Assembly (NCBI RefSeq): GCF_037102585.1
Contig: NW_027043829.1
Coordinates: 3,286,001 to 3,350,000, forward strand
Direction: 5' to 3'
Length of the DNA: 64,000 nucleotides
Origin: Saccharomycopsis crataegensis
Lineage: Eukaryota > Ascomycota > Saccharomycetes > Ascoideales > Saccharomycopsidaceae
Shown: positions 52,049 through 62,703 of the stretch, piece by piece
Numbering within the stretch: position 1 is the stretch's first letter
Layout: each line of letters starts with the position of its first letter
Made by a program: the position numbers and the translations under genes
Notes under the pieces: generated by a model
What the model was told of the DNA's origin: nothing
What the model saw: only the letters and a program-made list of their open reading frames with translations
Databases searched by the model: none

Positions 52049-55000
52049 TTCAACTATATTTTGATATAAGTTTAGTAATTTTTTTCGGTTTTTTTAATTG
52101 ATTCTTATATTTACAAAATATCAAATATTGTTTTTTGTTGTAGTACGAAAATCTTTTATTCTGAATTTACAAGCTGGTTTGGACAGGAGGAATATTTTTA
52201 ATGGAAGAAAACTTACTTCTATTGCCGATTAATTTGATAATGAGTTCTCAGATTTTTCAATGCGCGCTGAAGATGATCGCTGAATATGATCGGAGTCAAA
52301 ATAATTAGCTCAGTTTTATCAGATTTATCTAATAAGTCTTTATATTATTCATCGGGAGTTTTTGATTCCTAGAGTATCATGAATAAAATTAGGTATGATA
52401 TACTAGACTCAGTGCATCCCAATCTGCTTTAGTATTTTGTACTGTATCTGTTAAGAACAGCATAATTTGGAGAATAACAAGAAAATTTTTCATGAGAGTG
52501 TTCAAGCTTGCAAGGCTTAATCCCAAACTTTTTGAATTTGAGTTTGACATGAAATTTCACCTCAATCTCGTCTGTTGCCCTTCTAGTCTTTTCTTTCGGT
52601 ACGACTTCTTCCATTGAAATGCAGAAGTTTTTCCGATTTGAGGTTGACTATTTTCCTCTTCTTTAATTTTTTTTTCATTTTTTTTTCATAAATTACGGCT
52701 ATATTCATTTTGAAATATCTATAGTGGCGTTACTTCTAAAAAGCTAATCGCTTGTATGAAGCATAATTGAACTCCCCGTGTATATATATATATATACAAG
52801 AGATGAAAAATCAGCAGTAAATTGGATCTTACGTGTATACTATACTTACTGTACAACAATAGTAATAGGTGCGAGATCGTAAACCTAAAATTGGTACTTT
52901 TTTTTTTCTTTCCAATAATATGACGAGTTGTGGACATATTAATATTACAGACAAAAATAAATGAACAAATACAAGAGCAGTATCTACATTAGCTGCTGCC
53001 GTATACTTGATTTCATCTGAGTTCTGCGTTTAACAAACAAGATATAGTCTGAAAGGATTTGTGGAGAATCTGAGGTAACGACATCGATGCCAGTTATAAT
53101 TTTTTCTCTCTTTCATCACATGCTTTCAGTTGGTGCTGGCCTACAGATCTTGTTAAGAGCCAGAATAGATGATTCACAGATATTCACTCATAACCTAAAA
53201 TTAACCGCCTATTGTGGGGGCTTTTCAATGTAACTGCGGTCAGAAAAAAAAAAACGATCTTTCCGATGATCAACGACAAGATGTTTAAGAATCCCAGAAC
53301 CGAATTATTAATCCCAATAACGCTAACAGTTTTGGTGTTGTAATATAAATCTGCCTTAATTATTATTCTATTGTCTTTCGAAGTGTGATTACACAAGCAA
53401 AATTCTGCTACTATAATCCCTATTATTTTATTTTTTAAGCCGAGAAAAAAAATAAGGCTCTTTTGCGGGCTCAACAATTGTAGAGTACAGTTTTTCATTC
53501 CGGTTTGTATATGTGGTGGTATTTTAGTAAAACCACGCCGCTATTTTGATGCAATATCCTTTCCTTTTTTAAAAGATTTTTTTTCTTTCTTTCCCCCTAA
53601 TTAGTTGTTTCAGATACTGCTCATGTTGATTAGTTTTGTGTCTGCTAGCCGAGATAACCATGGAAGTTCTTTTTTTTTTTTGAGTTCTTGCATATGTCAT
53701 CATTATTATTGCATTGAATAATTTAATTAGATAATTTTTTGCTGATCATCTAGGAATTAATGCCCAAATGGAAAAGAATTTTCTATTTTTGCTATATTGA
53801 AGACGTTGCTTGTCTCAGAGACTTGCCTCCACCATTATTTTTGGTTATCATATTGATAGTTCTTCAACCCGCTTTTGGCTTAAGATAGTATCCATTCTAT
53901 TATCGTCGATCGAGAAGATGGAAGCTACTGGGATAATATCAGTGTAATTGTTGATTGGATATTGTATGCAAATATATCAGAAATCATCAATATACTGTTG
54001 GGAACTGAAACTTCCTAATAAAATGAGCTGCTCAATAGTCAATTCGCCATCGTTAACAACATAAAAAATAAATTAACTAATTACTATCATAATTATGATG
54101 CTGATAATAATAATAATAATAATGATAACAATAACAATAATAATAATGCGAAAAACAGCAAAATCAAATTTGAAAAATCAAATGCAAAAAGACAGATATA
54201 AAGATAGATTACTGTATAATGTAAATAACAGAAATTGCAAGTCAGAGTGGTTAATATGAATTCTCTTTTCGAAGCAACTAATAGAGAATAAATATGCCAC
54301 GGAATTAACCTCCATATCTTAAAACCGAAAATTTTTAAAATCAACAAACAGAATATTGACTAAACTAACATTCTAATAATTTCATTTTCCCATATCCATT
54401 CTCTATCCATTATGTATACTACTATTCGTCTAAGAGTACACAATTATATTGATTTGTGTGTTTTCCTTTTTTACCACCAGTGATTATTACACAGGTTAGT
54501 TAATTTTGTAATCAAAGAGAAAGAAAAGTGGGGGTTTAATTTGCATAAGGACAGTCAATATAACAAATGAGATAACTGAGTACTTTTCTTTTTTTTTGTA
54601 TAATGAATGACCAACCACAAACATCATATACATTAGAAATGATTTATAAAACTTCACTGCTAGATAGACAGCTTTACAGCCTGGCAACCATCGGAGCAGG
54701 GCTGTAGTCAACCGATGGCTGAAAAGAACCTTTGTTGTTTGCTTTGGCGCTATTTTTTTCTTTTGCTGCACCGTGTTGTGAGAGACAAAAAGACCCACCC
54801 TTACTATCTCAGCAGTGTAACGATACGATATCTTAGTAATAGCAATAACATTCGTATACACAATGTTTTTGCACAGGCTGGTATGATATTTCCAATCAAT
54901 AGTAGGCGTTATGGAATCTCTCTGAGTACAATTGCTCGAGATATTGACAGTTTAGACATACTGGGATCGACAGCATTTGACTGCAGCTTTGACAACAGCA

Positions 55001-55563
55001 GACTGCATTCATCAGCCACATACGGAACACAGTGTTGCAAGTGAACAGATAGAAAAAAAAAAAAAAAAACAAAAAAAAGTCAAAACCTGGCTTAAAATAA
55101 CAAGAATAGTCATGCTAGTTGAGGAAAAGAGTGGTAAGGGTAAGAAGAAATACATAACCTACACACAGTAGAGATAGTAAAGAGAGTGATACTAGGTGTA
55201 ATATCCTCGTGAATATTTCAATGCAGCCCCTTGAATATCTTGAAATTCATCACATTAATTAATAGATAATTAAAGTTACCTTAATTAATTAATAATTATC
55301 TGTCTGTTATTAATGGCCGATCCTTGCTGCTGTCTAACCACCTCATCTTTATTCAGATAAAAAAAGCTAAAAAATCCTAATTAACGACATTTTATATTCT
55401 TGAAAAAAAAAATATTATTAGTGACTTTAAATACCTTGGAATTTTCCCTCCTCATATTCCGAAGCCCTTCATATTATCCAAACTGAATTTTCAACGTTGC
55501 TTAGCACCAATATCAAAAATACACATATATACTTTACTATAATATTATTACTCACAACCATAC
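52049..55563. other. 3.5-kb gene-poor region after the tRNA
   Basis: No convincing gene. It contains the Pol III terminator T-runs, AT repeats near 52783, an ATA/ACA trinucleotide tract near 54104, poly-A near 55053 and AATTAATTAAT-rich DNA near 55254-55300. The last 200 bases before 55564 are AT-rich and probably the promoter and leader of the 397-aa gene. ORFs at 54715-55044 and 54496-54861 overlap on opposite strands and have no domain. Confidence 0.45.
54104..54148. repeat. ATA/ACA trinucleotide microsatellite
   Basis: ATA repeats interrupted by ATGATAACA units over about 45 bases in non-coding DNA. Confidence 0.9.
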
Positions 55564-56757
55564 ATGCAATCCAATATGTCTCCACATTTCACACCTAAAG
55601 CTGCTTGGAGAATTAAGCCAACTAAGAAGCCAAACAACCAAAAACGTCAAGTGGAAAAATTCCAACAGTTGAAATTCACAAATAAACCAGACTGGAAAGT
55701 TTTAAAAAAATCAAGAAGCTCAGCAGCCAAAAAGAATCAGTTCTTATTTGTTGACTTGTCTCCAAAAGCCGATACTTCGAATAAAGAAAATAAATTACAG
55801 TCGCCATGTACTTTGAACAACGGCTATGAATTCAACCCATATCCTTCACCTACAGAGTCCAGATTTGCTGACTCTCCTCCTAAATGCGTCTTTCAGAATG
55901 GTCAAGTCGTCCTCAGTTCTTCTTTTTCTCCTATCCAAAATCATCAGGTGAACTGCTCATTCGAAGACGAAGATGAATGCCATGATGCTAAAGCAGCCTT
56001 TGCCAAAATCGTTGGTAAATCTTTAAGTTCCTTAGAATCATCAATAAACTCTCCGGTGATTAAAAAAAGATCGAAGAGCACTGACAATCTTTCATACGGT
56101 AGCAGGATCTCTAAACCAATGGTCAGAAACTCAAAGTCCTTTTCTAGTGCTTCATTTGACCTTTCCAGGTTGGTTTTGCCTTCATCAACTCCTAATAGAT
56201 CTTCTTCCAAAGAAAACACAACCTTTCTGGAAACGCCTTGCACTCCATTGCCTGCCAATACTTTAGGTGCTACTGCACAGTTTGCTGCTGCCGGTGTTAA
56301 CCATCCTGCTGCTCGCAACTCGTCTTTATTATCTTCAATTTCTGTTGGATCTCCAATACAGCTTGGAGATTTCAAACAATTTACAGACACTACTTTTGCA
56401 GATGTTGGTGGCCTTAAGACTCCTACAAGCTCACCTGCTGCCGCTCAACAAATTGATTTTCAACACCAGCCTCAATTTGAAAACCAGCTGTTCGAGGAAA
56501 CTCCTATAACTACTTCGATGATTGCTCCAAATACTTCCTTTGAGTTCAATAACTTCTCTAATGCCATTGGCAACAGTATGATGGGGGTTCCAATGACAAC
56601 CACCCCTATCACTGGGATTGGTTCGATCATGGGAAGTCCATCTAAAGTGAGATCGGAAATCTTGAATTTCAGTGACGACTTTTTCCAATTACAAATGGGT
56701 CAAATTGGCCAAAAGATTGGCGATTTGGGATTCGATTTGTTTGGATATGGGTTTTAG
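55564..56757 (+). CDS. Unknown, mostly disordered 397-aa protein
   Basis: ATG at 55564. The N-terminus has a basic, tryptophan-containing block (FTPKAAWRIKPTKKPNNQKR, then KPDWKVLKKSRSSAAKK, residues 9-60) that might bind DNA, RNA or a partner. Many S/T-P sites follow (DLSPK, PYPSPTES, ADSPPK, SSTPNR, LETPCTPLP, KTPTSSP), a pattern of CDK or MAPK targets. The last 100 residues are Gln/Asn/Met/Phe-rich, ending DLGFDLFGYGF. There is no known domain. It sits after 7.8 kb with only a tRNA, like many yeast regulators with long promoters. Function not assigned. Confidence 0.7.
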   Translation: MQSNMSPHFTPKAAWRIKPTKKPNNQKRQVEKFQQLKFTNKPDWKVLKKSRSSAAKKNQFLFVDLSPKADTSNKENKLQSPCTLNNGYEFNPYPSPTESRFADSPPKCVFQNGQVVLSSSFSPIQNHQVNCSFEDEDECHDAKAAFAKIVGKSLSSLESSINSPVIKKRSKSTDNLSYGSRISKPMVRNSKSFSSASFDLSRLVLPSSTPNRSSSKENTTFLETPCTPLPANTLGATAQFAAAGVNHPAARNSSLLSSISVGSPIQLGDFKQFTDTTFADVGGLKTPTSSPAAAQQIDFQHQPQFENQLFEETPITTSMIAPNTSFEFNNFSNAIGNSMMGVPMTTTPITGIGSIMGSPSKVRSEILNFSDDFFQLQMGQIGQKIGDLGFDLFGYGF

Positions 56758-59746
56758 TGATGAACATTAAATTTACCATTGAAGTGGAGGGGTTGTTTCA
56801 CTGTTATGTCTTCTTTCTTGTTTATTTTTTTGGATTTGGTTTTGGCTCTATGTTTTGTATCATCTATTTGTCTTTTCTAGTTTTGTTTATTGGATTTATC
56901 TTATGTTTATTCAGACGTTATGTTTTCTGTTAATTTATGCGGGTACTATTTTTACATTCTCTCTATTCTTATTCTGGGTTCTTTATTATATGATTCGTTT
57001 CTTGTTTATTACTGTTATAGTAAGCGATAATTCCGCTACCATGTATTCCTTTTCGTTAGCACATCTATGTAAAGAATTATTGCTAGGGGCAACCAAAGGC
57101 GTAAAAGTATCTTCCCAAATCTACTACTGCTTGCTGGATTTGTGTATCACCGTGCTAGGTCAACAACAGTATTCCTATTCTATATTTGCTATGTGATACC
57201 TTAAAATCAGGGATTTATATTAAATCGGTTTGCTGAGATCTATGAAGAAGATTATTAGATCTGCTTTTGAGGATTTGCCTGAAATTTATCACTATAGCGT
57301 TCTAAAGAAAAAAGCATGGTTGAATTAACTTTTCCTATTGTGTTGGGTCGGCTCCTTAGTTTTATTGCTTCTTTACTATAGTTCCTATTCTTTCCTCCTT
57401 AATAATCGTGATTATCCTGGTGCTCAAACAAAGCCACTAAAAATACGCCATCTGCATGTGAACACCTCAGGGTGTTGGAATTCAACTTCACATCCTGGTC
57501 AATGCAGGCGGAAATCCGTGCTAGAGCTCAACCTGTTAGCCTCTATTGTATAACCCCAGAGAGGACATTAAGTGGAAGAAAAGAACTCTTACTCACATTA
57601 TTTTTATTCTTCTGTAGCATTTAAATCCCAAATTGATGGTATAGGCGACGAAGAAAATAAAATATTAAACAATAAAAAACAAACAAACAAACAAGAGCTA
57701 CTGCAGCGAGGTAACAATTGTTGTTATCTTCAAAAAGCTTTTTCAGTTATTTGAGTCGGAAATGTCTGATGCTGATGGTCCTCAGTAACCCATTGGTATT
57801 TCCCACTAGTGCTGGAGATTTGCAAGTAGTTGCAAATAAGATTTAAATTCCACTAAATACCCCTGAATAGGGGAGGTTGGTTTTAGTTGTTGGCCGTTAT
57901 AAGCTTTTTTTTTTCTTTACCTTTAGCTTGAAAATTTTCGTTTGTCACTAACGACAGTGTAATAACAGTGCTGACGTATGATTGTTACAGCGAGACTCAT
58001 TATTCAGAGAAATGACATTAATTGTCATACATGGGAAAAAGTATGAAGATTTGAATTAGACAAATCGGATTTTGGGGGAAGTGTTCTCTTCAATTTTTGA
58101 TTTTTTTTTTACAAGATACCAGGATGCTATTAGTATTAAATGTTATAAGGTCTCTTCTTACAAGCTGAGGGGATCTTATTTTGTAAAAGACAAGTACATC
58201 AGACAAGTTTCAGAACAATCGTATAATGCAACTGTTCACACGTGATACAGACTTTTTTGGCAAGCCTGATTGTATAACATTTTCGATTTGTTATACTTTT
58301 TCGGACCCCTGGTATATATTAATTAAGCAGAACAACAATCATCATCGATGTGGTTGACGCATTAATTTATTTTGGAATTCTAAAATAAATTATTTACACA
58401 CTGCGAGATCATATGATCAATGTAATGACTATTTATAAAAATGAAAATGGCAGGTTACGATCCAGTTACCAATCTGTTGCCTATTTACCGGGGTTGGTCT
58501 GGGGAGGGGAGGTTTAAATCTCGAGCGGATCTTTCACCAAACAGCCACGAGGCGTTTTTTCCACCACGGAATTCTTTCACTTTAAAGAATTGTAGCCACG
58601 CAGAAACTGATGAAAATAATAATGTTACTGATAAATTAATTACTATTGTTTGGACATTGCTAATCATGCTGGATTATTGAGTGTCCAGTGTATTTTATTT
58701 CGCGAGTGTATCTTCTAATTAAACTGGGCGAGGGCGGAGTGAGCCAACCGAAAAGATGAGCAATCCATTATTCCCGCAAAATTGGAAATGTCCTGTTTGA
58801 TGGAGCCTTTTTTTTTTTTTTACTGAAAGACTTCTACGATTGGACTGGGTATCAATTTGAAACATAGTAGCAATAGCTAACGGTATGAGTATCAATTTCG
58901 AGGCGAGCTAGGTGAAGTAATAATGCTAGAATCGGTTACTATAGTATTCGAAATCCAGATTATAATTAAGATAAGATACTTATCAGATAAGCTGTCAAAA
59001 TATTAGCTGCTGTACCTTCAAGAGCTCGGAAGATGATAAATATTGCTATCTTTGTTCAGCGCCCTCGAGAGTCTGTATATTTGATTTGACGTGCTTTCGT
59101 GAAGGTGTCGTAATCTCAGGAACCGTGATTTCTGTGTACCTTCCCCCTTCGCCACCGAGTGTTGTACTCATCACTTAAGCATGTGTACATATGTGACATA
59201 TGTCAAGCTTTTTTGTAGACATATCAAATATGTCAGACTCAAAGGTGCGTATCATTTTGAATTGCTTGACATTTAAATTGATAATAAGGAGATTATCGGT
59301 TACGTAAAAAGTGATTCGCTTGGGCTATCAAAACATTATAGATAAGACACGCTGCCAAAAAAGACAAGAATAAATAAAATAGCTAAAAAACAAGTAAAAC
59401 AAATAAAGAAAAATTTTCAATTAAAATGACTGAAGATCAAAGTTGTTTTCCATTGAACTGGTTTATTTTTTCGTTTTTCAGCCAATAATAAATATTTGGT
59501 GCTCCACCGAATTCGGTAATCTACCCAAACAAACGACACACACTCAGAATTTTTTTTTTTTTTTTTTTTTCACCAAAAAAAAAAGAAAATTTTTTTCAAT
59601 GCGCAACGCCTAGTTCAACAGTAGAAGGAGCTCTGGAGATAATTACATCAGATATATATTGATTAGTGGGAATAAACTTGAGAATATCAACATTAACGAT
59701 AAGAGAATCTAATTAAATATTATCTTCAGAATCAACTGTCTATAAA
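56758..59746 (+). other. 3-kb gene-poor region upstream of TRM1
   Basis: T-rich 3' sequence to about 57030, then no gene. 57420-57560 is locally richer in GC, without tRNA structure. CACGTG lies at 58239-58244, the TGACATATGTCA cluster at 59194-59234, and poly-T/poly-A near 59550-59590 just before TRM1. Short frames at 57338-57553 and 58441-58680 have no coding support. Confidence 0.45.
59194..59234. promoter_or_regulatory. Clustered GACATAT inverted repeats
   Basis: TGACATATGTCA at 59194-59205 is a perfect 12-base palindrome. GACATATCAAATATGTC at 59218-59234 repeats the same half-sites with a three-base spacer. Four copies of one half-site in 41 bases suggest a dimeric regulator about 510-550 bases before TRM1. 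Confidence 0.55.
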
Positions 59747-61348
59747 ATGTCTGAGCAGCCACAAATAAACCTTGATGAGTTCAATACCATCACTGAGGGA
59801 CAAGGCACAATTTTGTTTCCTAAGAAAGAAAATGTGTTTTATAACCCTATTCAACAGTTCAACCGTGATCTCAGTGTTCTTGCCATCAGATCGTGGAGTG
59901 AAATGTATTTGAAAGATGTCAAAGTTAAGAATAGAAAGAAGCGCAAGAGTAGCGAAATTGACCAAACAAATGAAGTCAACAAAACAAACGATGATACCAA
60001 AAACAAGGAAGAAGTGACTCGTGAAAGCAACAATGAAAAATACGAAATTAGCACATTCAAGCCAAAAATTAACATCATTGAAGCTCTCTCTGCCACCGGT
60101 CTTCGTGCTATCCGTTATGCCAAAGAAATCCCAAACATTGGAACGGTATTGGCAAATGATTTACTTCCAGCAGCGGTCGAAAATATCGATCGTAACATCC
60201 TTCATAATGAGGTTGGTGTCTCAGTGAAGTCAGTATGTGGTGATGCCAATGCCACAATGCATGCCCATGCCAGTCAACATTTTCAGGTGGTGGACCTTGA
60301 CCCTTACGGAACTGCTGCCCCATTCATTGACGCGGCAGTACAGTCTATAGATGATGGCGGGCTTTTGCTCGTCACTTGTACTGACTTATCAGTACTTGCG
60401 GGCCAAGGGTATCCAGAGAAGTGTTTTGCTTTATATGGGGGAACAAACCTTCGAAGTGATGCTACACACGAATCGGCATTGAGATTGGTGATCTCCATGG
60501 TTGCCTCTTCTGCTGCGAAATATAGAAAATCAGTGGAGCCTTTACTTTCCTTGTCTATTGATTTTTATGTTAGAGTATTCATCAGAATCAAGACTTCCCC
60601 AATTGAGGTGAAAAATTTGGCAAATAACACAATGACTTGTTACTTATGCAGCGGCTGTGGGGCATATACCACCCAACGTTTAGGTAGAGCAGTGCCTAAG
60701 GAAGATAAACCCCAAGTGGTGAAATACTCTTGGTCACAAGGACCTCCAGTGGATCGTCATTGTGAATACTGTTCTCGTATTCATCATGTTTGTGGACCAA
60801 TGTGGGCTGGCGACTTACACAATGCTGAATTCTGTGATAAAATTTTACAATTGAACGAAGAGGTAAAAGAATCAGAAGTATACAAGACCCATGAACGTAT
60901 CAAGGGAATGGTGACTTTGGCCAAGAATGAATTAGATGGATCTGCGCCATTTTATTTCTCACCATCAAGAGTATCTAGTATTATCAAGATCCCTTGTCCT
61001 TCAATTACCAATATTGTTGCAGGGATTGGTAACGCTGGTTATAAGGCTTCTTTGACACATGCTGCTCACGGGGCCATCAAGACAGATGCTCCTTGGGACG
61101 TTATTTGGAAAATATTTAAGGATCATGTTAAAGAAAAAGGTTTAGTGACAGAGGAGACATTAGCGAAAATGAACCAGAATACTGTCGGATACAAGCTTTT
61201 GACCAATGATAAAATCAAACCAGACTTGGAAGTGAAGTTTGACAAGAATTCAGTAGTGGAAGGGATCGAAAAGTTGAGAAAGGTGAAGATTGTCAGATAC
61301 CAAATGAACCCAACCAAAAATTGGGGTCCAAAAGCGAAGCCACAATGA
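59747..61348 (+). CDS. TRM1: Trm1, tRNA guanine-26 N2,N2-dimethyltransferase
   Basis: Trm1 makes m2,2G at position 26 of tRNAs, using S-adenosylmethionine. The 533-aa protein shows the class I methyltransferase order: the opening TEGQGTILFP and VFYNPIQQFNRDLSVL, a variable charged insert (60-105), motif I at about 110-125 (IIEALSATGLRAIRYAKE), ANDLLPAAVENI, the catalytic motif IV at 183-188 (DLDPYG), then TCTDLSVLAGQGYPEKC. A C-terminal zinc-binding region has CYLCSGCG (298-304) and HCEYC with HHVCG (339-350). Length is near S. cerevisiae Trm1 (570). The frame is closed upstream by TAA at 59714 and no mitochondrial presequence is seen, so this reads as the nuclear/cytosolic form only. Confidence 0.97.
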   Translation: MSEQPQINLDEFNTITEGQGTILFPKKENVFYNPIQQFNRDLSVLAIRSWSEMYLKDVKVKNRKKRKSSEIDQTNEVNKTNDDTKNKEEVTRESNNEKYEISTFKPKINIIEALSATGLRAIRYAKEIPNIGTVLANDLLPAAVENIDRNILHNEVGVSVKSVCGDANATMHAHASQHFQVVDLDPYGTAAPFIDAAVQSIDDGGLLLVTCTDLSVLAGQGYPEKCFALYGGTNLRSDATHESALRLVISMVASSAAKYRKSVEPLLSLSIDFYVRVFIRIKTSPIEVKNLANNTMTCYLCSGCGAYTTQRLGRAVPKEDKPQVVKYSWSQGPPVDRHCEYCSRIHHVCGPMWAGDLHNAEFCDKILQLNEEVKESEVYKTHERIKGMVTLAKNELDGSAPFYFSPSRVSSIIKIPCPSITNIVAGIGNAGYKASLTHAAHGAIKTDAPWDVIWKIFKDHVKEKGLVTEETLAKMNQNTVGYKLLTNDKIKPDLEVKFDKNSVVEGIEKLRKVKIVRYQMNPTKNWGPKAKPQ

Positions 61349-62703
61349 AAAAAAATAATTAAAGAAATAAAAAAATAATTGGGAAATAGCTCTGGATGTC
61401 TAATGGGTTTAATTTTCTTTTTTTCCATTCTTTTTTTTCTCTTCGAAGATATTTTGGTTGGAGGTTGGAGTTTACACATTTTATTTTTCTTTTCTTTTGT
61501 TATGATAGACAAGCCTAATTTTTCATCTTCCACTAGTGCTGTCACAAGTTTATATATGGGCTGACATCGTTAAAATAGTTCAACTATTACAAACTGTAAT
61601 AATAAATTGTCCACATAATTTTTGAATTGCGTATGCCAAAACCAGAAAGAGATATGGATGTTGTAGCGACACGATGTTATTGCATGAATGGAGTCCAATT
61701 ATCAGGCCATACGTTAATTAGAAAAACGTTTTGAGCTATTAAGAGGAGTCTATAGGGATATATTTTGCCATATCTCGAGATATTGATGATAATTGATTAC
61801 TAAAAATGGTACTACAAAAATATCAATGATAGGGCACACAAAAATCACTTGCAAATGCTGAGAGTTTTGAATTAAAATCAACAGCCGGTGATATCTAATA
61901 GATAACGAAATATTACTTTCTAATTAAGAGTTACTAACACCCCATTACTGAGTTGACTAGCGTAAACTGTTAACAGATGCAGATAGTCATATAAGGTTAC
62001 TGATGCTAATTGCAACTCATCAAATCTTGTTTTAATTTAATCGGCTGTTTTTTTATATCTCTTGACTTATGCAAAGATGCGACGATCTTCAATTGACACA
62101 AAACTGAAGATCCAGAAGCAAAAATTTAAAAGCAAAAATTTGAAAGCAACAATTTGAAAGCAACAATTTAAAAAGCTAAAAACTACCTGCCAAAGTGGTC
62201 TGTTAATTTTGTAAAGAAGTATACACTAGAATATTTCCTGGAGGAATTAGAACTTTATGTAAGCCATGAATGGTCTGATAATTTACTGCGCGTAAAATCG
62301 TTACTCGAAAGAATTCTCACGATACTCAACAATAGTGAACAGGGTATATTTATCAAACAAGACCACAGTATATTTATATAATATCTTTTTAAAATAGATA
62401 TATAACAACTGTAAATTCCTTATTATGCGATGGCAAATAACCCGGACACACCAGGAGACTAAGCGCGCTCAGCAGGAGAAATTATTTTATGGTGAATTAT
62501 TATAGCAGATTGACAGTTGATTAAATGTAAATGGCATCAAGAATCCACCTCATCATTCCCCGAATCCGATTATAGGAGAGCAGCGTATGGAAAGTGTCAT
62601 TTGCTGCTGAACCTTTGCTTGCTATTGCTTTCTTTCTGAATACTAGCAATTTCCAGCAGGACTGCATCATTCTTGATCGATAATTACCATATATCTTCAT
62701 CAT
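61349..62703. other. Intergenic region before the copia-like ORF
   Basis: 1355 AT-rich bases. T-rich 3' sequence follows TRM1. A short direct repeat (AGCAAAAATTT, AGCAACAATTT variants) lies at 62115-62175. I see no gene and no clear LTR. Confidence 0.4.

Noticed and set aside
54496-55044. Overlapping 121- and 109-codon frames on opposite strands
   Set aside because: They overlap each other, have no domain and run into poly-A/T tracts.
57420-57560. GC-richer patch as a possible snoRNA or tRNA
   Set aside because: No cloverleaf, and no paired C and D boxes could be seen.
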